Shown here piece after piece: positions 1 through 5,039 of a stretch of DNA of 5,039 nucleotides. The position numbers were made by a program, and so were the translations under genes. Under the pieces are notes generated by a model. That model had not been told where the DNA came from and made no database searches. It was given only the letters and a program-made list of their open reading frames with translations. Each line of letters starts with the position of its first letter. Within the stretch, counting starts at the first letter, position 1. Source of the DNA: Candidatus Agathobaculum merdigallinarum (GTDB lineage: Bacteria; Bacillota; Clostridia; Oscillospirales; Butyricicoccaceae); the NCBI GenBank assembly GCA_019115425.1, contig DXDO01000172.1:1-5039 (forward strand), written 5' to 3'.

Positions 1-22
1 CTGCCGGACAAACGGCAAATCG

Positions 23-50
23 AGTGGTCGGGTGGTTGCCCGACCATTTT
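23..50 (+). terminator. Probable intrinsic terminator of the upstream gene
   Basis: TGGTCGGG at 25-32 pairs perfectly with CCCGACCA at 39-46 around a six-base loop. The stem can be extended by G24-U47 and A23-U48, and the 3' side runs into TTTT at 47-50. The stem is GC-rich, but the U-tract is short and followed by CCC, so it may be a moderate terminator or just an RNA hairpin. Its position before a new Shine-Dalgarno suggests it ends transcription of the gene to the left, which is outside the window. Confidence 0.6.
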
Positions 51-81
51 CCCATAAGTGTGGCAAAAGATAGAAAATAAC

Positions 82-88
82 GGAGGAG
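82..88 (+). promoter_or_regulatory. Ribosome binding site of divIVA
   Basis: GGAGGAG lies six bases upstream of the ATG at 95. This near-ideal Shine-Dalgarno fixes the start codon and predicts efficient translation. Confidence 0.85.
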
Positions 89-94
89 ACCTAT

Positions 95-754
95 ATGACG
101 GTGCAGGAAATTCAGGAAATCGGCTTTGAAAAAGCGGTTTTCGGCGGCTATGATATGAAATCTGTCGATACGTTTCTCGAGCGCGTCGCAGAGGAGTTTG
201 CTGCAATGCAGAAGGAAAACGCGGCGCTCAAGGCCAAGATGAAGGTTCTTGTTGATAAGATAGAGGAATACCGCGGACGTGAAAATAACATGGGACGCGT
301 ACTCTCTATTGCAGAAGAAACCCTTGACAAAGCCAAGCAGGAAGCGGATGCCATGGTGGCTAAGGCCAAGCAGGAGGCGGACGGCATTATTTCGGCGGCA
401 AAGAGTGAATCCGCAACTAAACTGCAGGCTACACAGGAGGAGATCGCGTCCGAAACACAGAAGCTTGACGTTGCCAAGAAGAACACGATTGAGTTTATCG
501 CGCGTGTTTCCGCTGTGTATCAGGCACAGGCCAAGGCGCTGGTCGAACTTGCCAAGTCGGAAAAGCTTGTACGTCAGCAAGAGCAGACGGCAGCGGCACA
601 GCAGACCGCTCCGGTGCAAAGCGTGCAGCCGGCACAGGAGCCTGCGGCTGCCCAGCCGGAAGAAGCGGATGCGCCGGTTGAGGATGCTACCCGCAAATTT
701 GATTTTGGCGAGCTGAAGTTTGGCGCCGACTACGATCCGAAAGACGTAAAGTAA
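95..754 (+). CDS. divIVA: DivIVA-family cell division/polar scaffold protein
   Basis: This is a 219-residue DivIVA-domain protein, a cytoplasmic coiled-coil scaffold that binds curved membrane at septa and poles and recruits division or cell-wall factors. The N-terminal domain (about 1-60) carries the family signature: F16-G-G-Y-D20 followed by V24-D25-x-F27-L28. F16 matches the membrane-inserting Phe of B. subtilis DivIVA (F17). The next residue, Arg18 in B. subtilis, is Gly here. Residues about 30-160 are heptad/hendecad-rich, Glu/Lys/Ala-dominated coiled coil, with AKQEAD occurring at 80-85 and again at 91-96. Residues about 161-198 form a Gln/Ala/Pro/Glu-rich, probably disordered linker. 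The protein ends in a compact aromatic and acidic tail (200-216, containing FDFGELKFG). The start is supported by the GGAGGAG site and the expected N-terminus. ileS follows after 30 bases, as in Bacillus. The exact role (MinJ/MinD recruitment, wall growth or chromosome anchoring) cannot be read from sequence. Confidence 0.92.
   Translation: MTVQEIQEIGFEKAVFGGYDMKSVDTFLERVAEEFAAMQKENAALKAKMKVLVDKIEEYRGRENNMGRVLSIAEETLDKAKQEADAMVAKAKQEADGIISAAKSESATKLQATQEEIASETQKLDVAKKNTIEFIARVSAVYQAQAKALVELAKSEKLVRQQEQTAAAQQTAPVQSVQPAQEPAAAQPEEADAPVEDATRKFDFGELKFGADYDPKDVK
332..382 (+). repeat. Internal 33-bp-period repeat in the divIVA coiled coil
   Basis: The 18-base units at 332-349 and 365-382 each encode AKQEAD and differ only at two third-codon positions. 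They are offset by 33 bases, i.e. 11 residues. This is a hendecad coiled-coil repeat, possibly from a local duplication, although shared coiled-coil constraint could also produce it. Confidence 0.6.
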
Positions 755-764
755 CGTAACATCG

Positions 765-770
765 AAAGGA
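765..770 (+). promoter_or_regulatory. Weak or distant ribosome binding site of ileS
   Basis: AAAGGA at 765-770 is the only Shine-Dalgarno-like sequence in the 30-base divIVA-ileS gap. It is 14 bases from the ATG at 785, longer than the usual 5-10. No in-frame ATG, GTG or TTG lies closer, and the N-terminus from 785 matches IleRS, so the start stands. Translation may be partly coupled to divIVA. Confidence 0.55.
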
Positions 771-784
771 CTGAATACTGCACA

Positions 785-3577
785 ATGCAGCAGGATTACA
801 ACAATACCATCAATCTGCCGAAAACTGAATTTCCCATGCGTGCCGGACTGCCCAAGCGTGAGCCGGGCTTTCTGGAAGGCTGGGAAAAGGATGATCTCTA
901 TCATGAGTTGATGAAGAAGAACGAGGGCAAGCCGCTCTTTGTTCTGCACGACGGCCCTCCGTATGCCAATGGCAACCTGCATATGGGCCATGCGCTCAAC
1001 AAGATCCTCAAGGACTTCATTCTGCGCTCGCGCAATATGCTCGGCTATCAGGCGCCGTATATTCCGGGCTGGGATACACACGGCCTGCCGATCGAGCGTC
1101 AGGCGATCAAGGCATACGGCATGGACCGCGACAAGGTCTCCACAGCGGAGTTCCGCTCCAAGTGCGAGGAGTTCGCGCATGACCACGTCAATACCCAGCG
1201 TACGCAGTTCAAGCGTCTGGGCGTCATCGGCGACTGGGACCGTCCGTATCTGACGCTGACCCATGATTATGAGGCCACGCAGATCGAGATCTTCGGCGAG
1301 ATGGCCAAAAAGGGCTATATCTACAAGGGCATGAAGCCGGTTTACTGGTGCCCGCACGACGAGACCGCGCTCGCCGAAGCCGAGATCGAATATCAGGATG
1401 AGCCGTGCTCGTCTATCTACGTCAAGTTCCATGTGACCGACGATAAGGGTGGTAAGATTTCCGCCATCACCGGCGGTCTGGACAACGTTTACTTTGTGAT
1501 CTGGACCACGACAACCTGGACCTTGCCGGGCAACCTTGCGATCTCGGTCAATCCGGTGTTTGAATATGATCTGGTCAAGGTTCCGTCGGGCGATATCTAC
1601 GTGCTCGCCAAGGAGCTGGTCGAGGCTGTCATGCAGGCGGCAAAGATCGACTCCTGGGAAGTGCTCGGCACCCTGATGGGCTCTGATCTCGAGCTGATGC
1701 GCACCAAGCACCCGATCATGGACCGCGAGAGCATTGTCATCTGCGGCGACCATGTCACGCTGGATGCCGGTACCGGCTGTGTCCATACCGCGCCGGGCTT
1801 CGGTGCGGATGACTTTGTCGTCTGCCAGAAATACGATATCCCGATCATTGTTCCGGTTGATGGAAAGGGCATGACGACCGAGGATGCGGGCAAGTACGCG
1901 GGCATGTACTATGAGAAGTCCACGCCGGTCATTCTGGAGGACCTCAAGGCATGCGGCGCACTGCTCGCGATCGAGGAGATCGTGCATAGCTACCCGCACT
2001 GCTGGCGCTGCAAGAACCCGATCATCTTCCGCACGACCGAGCAGTGGTTCTGCTCGGTGGATGCGCTCAAGGATGATGCGGTCAATGCCTGCGAGCAGAT
2101 CCAGTGGATTCCTGCCTGGGGCGAAGAGCGCATGACCTCGATGATCCGTGAGCGTTCGGACTGGTGCATTTCCCGCCAGCGTGTCTGGGGCGTGCCGATC
2201 CCGATCTTCACCTGCAAGAAATGCGGCAAGCCGCTGGTCAACGAGCAGACCATCAAGATCGTTGCCGACCTGTTCCGCGAAAAGGGCTCGAACGCATGGT
2301 TTGATATGGAGCCGTCCGAGATCCTGCCCGCAGATATCAAGTGTGAATGCGGCTGCGGCGATTTCGAGAAGGAAACCGACACGATGGACGTGTGGTTTGA
2401 CTCGGGTTCCTCCTGGCGTGCAGTCATTGAGAACCGCGAAGGCCAGTCCACGCCGGTTGACGTTTACCTCGAGGGTAACGACCAGTACCGCGGCTGGTTC
2501 CAGTCGTCCATGCTGACCTCGATCGCCACACAGGGCAAGGCGCCGTATAAGACGGTCATCACCCACGGCATGATCGTGGACGAAGAGCGCCAGAAGATGT
2601 CCAAGTCGCGCGGCAACGGCATTTCGCCGGATGATATCCTGAACCAGTACGGCGCAGACGTGATGCGCCTGTGGGTCGCGTCCTCGGATTACCGTCAGGA
2701 TATGCGCATTTCCAAGGACATGCTCAAGCACTTGTCGCAGAACTACCTCAAGATCCGCAACACTGCGCGCTACATGCTCGGCAACCTGTTTGATTTCGAT
2801 CCCAAGACCGATCTGGTTGCATATGCGGACATGCCGGAGCTGGATCAGTGGGCGCTGATGAAGCTCAACGATCTCGTCGCCAAGGTGCGCGAGGGCTATG
2901 AAACGTACGAGTTCCATACGGTGTTCCATGCGATCCACAATTTCTGCGTGGTCGATATGTCCAACTTCTATCTGGATGTGATCAAGGACCGTCTGTACTG
3001 CGATGAGACCGCCGGCCTGAGCCGCCGCTCCGCGCAGACTGCAATGTACCATATCCTGAGCGCGCTGGTGCGCATGCTGTCCCCGATCCTCTGCTTCACG
3101 GCAGACGAGATCTGGCAGGCTATGCCGCATACAGCGGAGGATGACGCGCGCAACGTGGCTTATAACGAGGTGCCGCTCGTCGACGAGACGCTGTCCTTCA
3201 CCGAAGAGCAGCGTGAGAAGTGGGCAAAGCTCGCTGCATTCCGCGACGACGTGAACAAGGCGCTCGAGGGTGCGCGCAATGCGAAGACCATCGGCAAGCC
3301 GCTGGAAGCGAGCGTTACCGTCTATGCGGACGAGGAGGCCGCAGCGTTCCTCAATGGCTGCGGTCAGGATCTGGCTGACCTGTGCATCGTTTCCGAACTG
3401 GCTGTTGCTGCCGGTGTGGGTGAGGGCATGGCGAGCGAGTATTTCCCCGGCCTGACGATCGCGGTTTCCCGCGCGGCGGGTGAGAAGTGCCTGCGCTGCT
3501 GGAAACAGTCCAAGTCGGTTGGTACGGACGCAAAGCATCCTGCGCTTTGTGACCGCTGCGCCAAGGTTGTTGGCTAA
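785..3577 (+). CDS. ileS: Isoleucine--tRNA ligase
   Basis: This is a full-length class I isoleucyl-tRNA synthetase of 930 residues, typical of the bacterial type 1 enzyme; it charges tRNA(Ile) with isoleucine in the cytoplasm. The N-terminus has the family's PKTEFPMR stretch (12-19), confirming the start. The HIGH signature is HMGH at 66-69 and the KMSKS loop is intact at 604-608. The CP1 editing domain (about 195-395) has the Thr-rich TTTTWTLPGN at 241-250 and HTAPGFGADD at 334-343. H334 and D343 correspond to E. coli H333 and D342, so post-transfer editing of Val-tRNA(Ile) should be active. The later His common in HTAPxHG is Phe339 here. The helical anticodon-binding domain spans about 680-835. 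A C-terminal zinc finger uses C902, C905, C922 and C925. Additional cysteines occur at 189, 406, 409, 477, 480, 520, 522 and 524. The C-terminal finger and overall layout fit ileS1 rather than the mupirocin-resistant ileS2 type (inference). Codon use is strongly C/G-ending, consistent with high expression. A terminator follows immediately. Confidence 0.98.
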   Translation: MQQDYNNTINLPKTEFPMRAGLPKREPGFLEGWEKDDLYHELMKKNEGKPLFVLHDGPPYANGNLHMGHALNKILKDFILRSRNMLGYQAPYIPGWDTHGLPIERQAIKAYGMDRDKVSTAEFRSKCEEFAHDHVNTQRTQFKRLGVIGDWDRPYLTLTHDYEATQIEIFGEMAKKGYIYKGMKPVYWCPHDETALAEAEIEYQDEPCSSIYVKFHVTDDKGGKISAITGGLDNVYFVIWTTTTWTLPGNLAISVNPVFEYDLVKVPSGDIYVLAKELVEAVMQAAKIDSWEVLGTLMGSDLELMRTKHPIMDRESIVICGDHVTLDAGTGCVHTAPGFGADDFVVCQKYDIPIIVPVDGKGMTTEDAGKYAGMYYEKSTPVILEDLKACGALLAIEEIVHSYPHCWRCKNPIIFRTTEQWFCSVDALKDDAVNACEQIQWIPAWGEERMTSMIRERSDWCISRQRVWGVPIPIFTCKKCGKPLVNEQTIKIVADLFREKGSNAWFDMEPSEILPADIKCECGCGDFEKETDTMDVWFDSGSSWRAVIENREGQSTPVDVYLEGNDQYRGWFQSSMLTSIATQGKAPYKTVITHGMIVDEERQKMSKSRGNGISPDDILNQYGADVMRLWVASSDYRQDMRISKDMLKHLSQNYLKIRNTARYMLGNLFDFDPKTDLVAYADMPELDQWALMKLNDLVAKVREGYETYEFHTVFHAIHNFCVVDMSNFYLDVIKDRLYCDETAGLSRRSAQTAMYHILSALVRMLSPILCFTADEIWQAMPHTAEDDARNVAYNEVPLVDETLSFTEEQREKWAKLAAFRDDVNKALEGARNAKTIGKPLEASVTVYADEEAAAFLNGCGQDLADLCIVSELAVAAGVGEGMASEYFPGLTIAVSRAAGEKCLRCWKQSKSVGTDAKHPALCDRCAKVVG

Positions 3578-3586
3578 ATAAAAGGG

Positions 3587-3617
3587 AAGGGGAACAGAAC
3601 ATTCTGTTCCCCTTTTT
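3587..3617 (+). terminator. Strong intrinsic terminator after ileS
   Basis: AAGGGGAACAGAA (3587-3599) is perfectly complementary to TTCTGTTCCCCTT (3602-3614); the two-base gap means the apical pairs open into a small loop. The stem continues into a T-run at 3613-3617. It starts 9 bases after the ileS stop codon, the classic rho-independent position. The lspA start is only 23 bases beyond the T-run, so lspA transcription depends on read-through or on a promoter upstream of or overlapping the hairpin. Confidence 0.92.
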
Positions 3618-3623
3618 GAGCGA

Positions 3624-3629
3624 TAGGAG
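3624..3629 (+). promoter_or_regulatory. Ribosome binding site of lspA
   Basis: TAGGAG lies 11 bases upstream of the ATG at 3641, just after the terminator T-run. It is a good core with slightly long spacing. A second, weaker AGGA at 3636-3639 is too close to the ATG to serve. Confidence 0.7.
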
Positions 3630-3640
3630 TTTATTAGGAT

Positions 3641-4153
3641 ATGCCGTTATATGTAATTGCCACGCTGTTGATGATTGCACTCGACCAAATTGTGAAATAC
3701 TGGGCATTCACCAGCCTGAAGCTTCAATCCAGTATCCCATTGATTGAAAATGTGTTTCATCTGACCTATGTGGAAAACCGCGGCGCGGCGTTCAGTCTAT
3801 TCGCACAGTTAGATTCTCGATGGATTTTTGTGTCTCTTGCAGTGGGTGTAACCATCGCCATTTTCATTGTCCTGCGGATAAACTATCTGCAAACCGGTCT
3901 GGGCCGTTGGTCGCTCGCATTGGTTGCCGCAGGCGCGCTGGGCAACGCGATCGACCGCGTTGTGCACGGATTTGTGGTCGATCTGTTCGACTTTCGTTTA
4001 ATCAACTTCCCTGTATTTAATGTGGCGGATATTTTTATCTGTGTGGGCGGCGCGCTGTTTGTCATCTACTTTATGTTCCAACACAAGGATAACGAACCGA
4101 ACAAAGAATCACCTGTGGAACCGTTGGAAACGGAGCCGGAAAACCATGAATGA
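3641..4153 (+). CDS. lspA: Lipoprotein signal peptidase (signal peptidase II)
   Basis: This 170-residue integral membrane aspartyl protease cleaves the signal peptide of diacylglyceryl-modified prolipoproteins just before the lipidated Cys, the step after Lgt. Four hydrophobic segments are visible at about 3-21, 61-81, 88-105 and 129-147. Family motifs are all present: D15-Q16 in the first helix, ENRGAAFS at 45-52, GNAIDR at 101-106 and FNVAD at 126-130. The catalytic dyad is therefore D105 and D130 (equivalent to D102 and D129 in B. subtilis). After the last helix there is a hydrophilic Glu/Pro-rich tail (about 148-170), somewhat longer than in minimal LspA proteins and predicted to be cytoplasmic. 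The start has an upstream TAGGAG and gives the expected short N-terminus directly before helix 1. The 3' end overlaps the next gene by 8 bases. Third codon positions are more A/T-rich than in ileS, with Ile codons ATT and ATC used about equally, suggesting lower expression. Confidence 0.97.
   Translation: MPLYVIATLLMIALDQIVKYWAFTSLKLQSSIPLIENVFHLTYVENRGAAFSLFAQLDSRWIFVSLAVGVTIAIFIVLRINYLQTGLGRWSLALVAAGALGNAIDRVVHGFVVDLFDFRLINFPVFNVADIFICVGGALFVIYFMFQHKDNEPNKESPVEPLETEPENHE
4131..4135 (+). promoter_or_regulatory. Ribosome binding site of the rluD-like gene, inside lspA
   Basis: CGGAG lies within the last lspA codons, 10 bases before the ATG at 4146. Together with the 8-base gene overlap, this suggests translational coupling of the pseudouridine synthase to lspA. 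An ATGA at 4150-4153 also overlaps the lspA stop, but that ATG is in the wrong frame for the downstream protein. Confidence 0.55.
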
Positions 4154-5039
4154 GATCACATTGACCGTGTCATCCGAGCAAACCGGCACGCGTATTGACA
4201 GTTGGCTGGCCGAGCAGATCGACGGGCTGACGCGCTCTGCGGCGCAAAATCTGCTGGCGGGGCAGGCTGTAACGTGCAATGGACAGATTCTAAAGAAGAA
4301 TTATAAGCTCCTCGGCGACGAAACCATTATTGTACAGCTTCCGGAATTGCGTGAGGTCGATATTACGCCGGAAAATATTCCGCTGGACATTATCTATGAG
4401 GATGCAGATATTATTGTGGTAAACAAACCGCGCGGTATGGTTGTGCATCCGGCGGCGGGGAACTGGAGCGGTACGCTGGTCAATGCGTTGATGTATCATT
4501 GCGGCGACAGCCTTTCCGGTATCAATGGAGAGCACCGGCCGGGTATCGTACATCGCATCGACAAGGATACCAGCGGCCTGCTGGTAGTCGCCAAAAATGA
4601 TGCCGCTCACCAGAGCCTTGCCGCGCAGATCGCCGCGCACACTGCGTACCGCGGCTATGAAGCGATCGTTGTCGGGTCGCCGCGGCTGGATGAGGGAACC
4701 ATTGATAAGCCCATCGCACGACACAAAACCGACCGCAAAAAAATGGCGGTCATCGAGGGCGGCCGCGAAGCAGTTACGCACTATACCGTGTTAAAACGGT
4801 ACCGTGGATATACGCACATGTTATTCCAACTGGAAACCGGACGTACCCATCAAATTCGCGTGCATATGGCCTCGATCGGACATCCGATCATTGGTGACCC
4901 TGTTTATGGTTTAAAAAAAGACCGTTTTTCAGAGATTGGCGGACAATGCCTGCATGCATCCAAGCTGACGCTAAGCCATCCCAAAACCAGTGAAATAATG
5001 AATTTTTTTGCTTCGCTGCCGCCATATTTTACTGATATT
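4146..5039 (+). CDS. RluD/YlyB-type 23S rRNA pseudouridine synthase, 3' end cut by window
   Basis: The frame is open from ATG 4146 to the right edge (298 codons, no stop), so the gene is truncated only by the window. RluA/RluD-family members are about 300 residues, so probably only a few residues are missing. Residues about 14-70 form an S4 RNA-binding domain (TGTRIDSWLAEQI and following). The catalytic domain starts around 80 with the motif IIVVNKPRGMVVHP (89-102). The active-site motif HRIDKDTSGLL lies at 136-146, with D139 as the catalytic Asp at the same number as in E. coli RluD. The C-terminal signature TGRTHQIRVHMASIGHPIIGD is at 231-251. The family isomerises uridine to pseudouridine in structured RNA. 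RluD targets helix 69 of 23S rRNA, but the exact site cannot be inferred from sequence. Position after lspA matches ylyB of B. subtilis, which is followed there by pyrR; what follows here is outside the window. The start is supported by the CGGAG site and the family-typical S4 start. Confidence 0.95.
   Translation, partial: MNEITLTVSSEQTGTRIDSWLAEQIDGLTRSAAQNLLAGQAVTCNGQILKKNYKLLGDETIIVQLPELREVDITPENIPLDIIYEDADIIVVNKPRGMVVHPAAGNWSGTLVNALMYHCGDSLSGINGEHRPGIVHRIDKDTSGLLVVAKNDAAHQSLAAQIAAHTAYRGYEAIVVGSPRLDEGTIDKPIARHKTDRKKMAVIEGGREAVTHYTVLKRYRGYTHMLFQLETGRTHQIRVHMASIGHPIIGDPVYGLKKDRFSEIGGQCLHASKLTLSHPKTSEIMNFFASLPPYFTDI

Larger units (their letters stand above)
1..94. other. Intergenic region upstream of divIVA
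   Basis: No recognisable coding sequence lies here. All three forward frames are open from the left edge but stop within the stretch (at 55-57, 71-73 and 78-80), and none of the short peptides resembles a family I know, including the S4-domain YlmH that precedes divIVA in Bacillus. The frame ending at 78-80 abuts the divIVA ribosome binding site, so a short upstream gene tail cannot be excluded. The region contains a small 5-bp hairpin (TGCCG at 2-6 with CGGCA at 13-17), a larger terminator-like hairpin, and an A-rich leader before divIVA. I see no convincing sigma-A promoter; the best -10-like hexamers match the consensus poorly. Confidence 0.6.

Noticed and set aside
29..42. CGGGTGGTTGCCCG resembles the T-box core (GGGTGG followed by ACCGCG)
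   Set aside because: Only the GGGTGGT part matches. The bases lie inside a perfect simple hairpin with its own U-tract, and there is no ACCGCG or separate antiterminator partner. Upstream sequence with a specifier loop would be needed to revive it.
47..80. Possible sigma-A promoter for divIVA (TTTTCC and GATAGA hexamers about 16 bases apart)
   Set aside because: Each hexamer matches consensus at about three of six positions, which is expected by chance in A/T-rich leader sequence.
148..486. 112-codon minus-strand open frame rich in Ser/Ala/Cys
   Set aside because: It is the antisense of the divIVA coiled coil; its composition is explained by complementing Glu/Lys/Ala codons, and no ribosome binding site or family match is apparent.
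751..760. GTAACGTAAC tandem at the end of divIVA
   Set aside because: A five-base duplication spanning the stop codon is too short to support a regulatory or recombination role.
1990..2451. 153-codon minus-strand open frame in ileS
   Set aside because: Antisense to highly conserved IleRS catalytic-domain sequence; long open antisense frames are common opposite GC-biased genes.
4150..4153. ATGA start-stop overlap as the start of the downstream gene
   Set aside because: This ATG is out of frame with the pseudouridine synthase; the correct start is ATG 4146, giving an 8-base overlap.
4290..4781. 163-codon open frame on the minus strand
   Set aside because: It lies wholly inside the rluD-like gene, whose + strand protein has every family motif. 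The antisense product shows no recognisable domain and is a coding shadow.

Overview
The window is an ordinary housekeeping segment of a bacterial chromosome. All four genes lie on the + strand: divIVA (95-754), ileS (785-3577), lspA (3641-4153) and an RluD-type 23S rRNA pseudouridine synthase gene (4146 to beyond the right edge). From established knowledge, Bacillus subtilis has divIVA-ileS-ylyA-lspA-ylyB in the same order, so this is an ancient Firmicutes cell-division and growth cluster with ylyA absent here. The ileS gene is GC-rich with a strong preference for C/G-ending codons. The DivIVA has an FGGYD membrane motif and a short aromatic/acidic C-terminal tail, and the IleS carries extra cysteine pairs. 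Together these suggest a moderately GC-rich Clostridia member, perhaps Oscillospiraceae or Butyricicoccaceae. That placement is inference, since no database comparison was possible.

Layout. Positions 1-94 are intergenic, with a terminator-like hairpin near 23-50 that probably ends the unseen upstream gene, followed by a strong Shine-Dalgarno for divIVA. divIVA and ileS are 30 bases apart and look co-transcribed. No T-box leader, the usual control of Firmicutes ileS, is present before either gene in the visible sequence. A strong intrinsic terminator (3587-3617) follows ileS and ends only 23 bases before the lspA start. lspA and the rluD-like gene overlap by 8 bases and form a second transcriptional or translational pair.

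Function. DivIVA marks curved membrane and poles and organises division or wall growth. IleRS supplies Ile-tRNA(Ile). LspA removes signal peptides from prolipoproteins at the membrane. The RluD-like enzyme modifies 23S rRNA. The products do not form a single pathway; the grouping is growth-related synteny.

I found no mobile element, CRISPR array, RNA gene or novel system. The points worth a second look are regulatory (terminator position, missing T-box) and small protein-level deviations in DivIVA and IleS.
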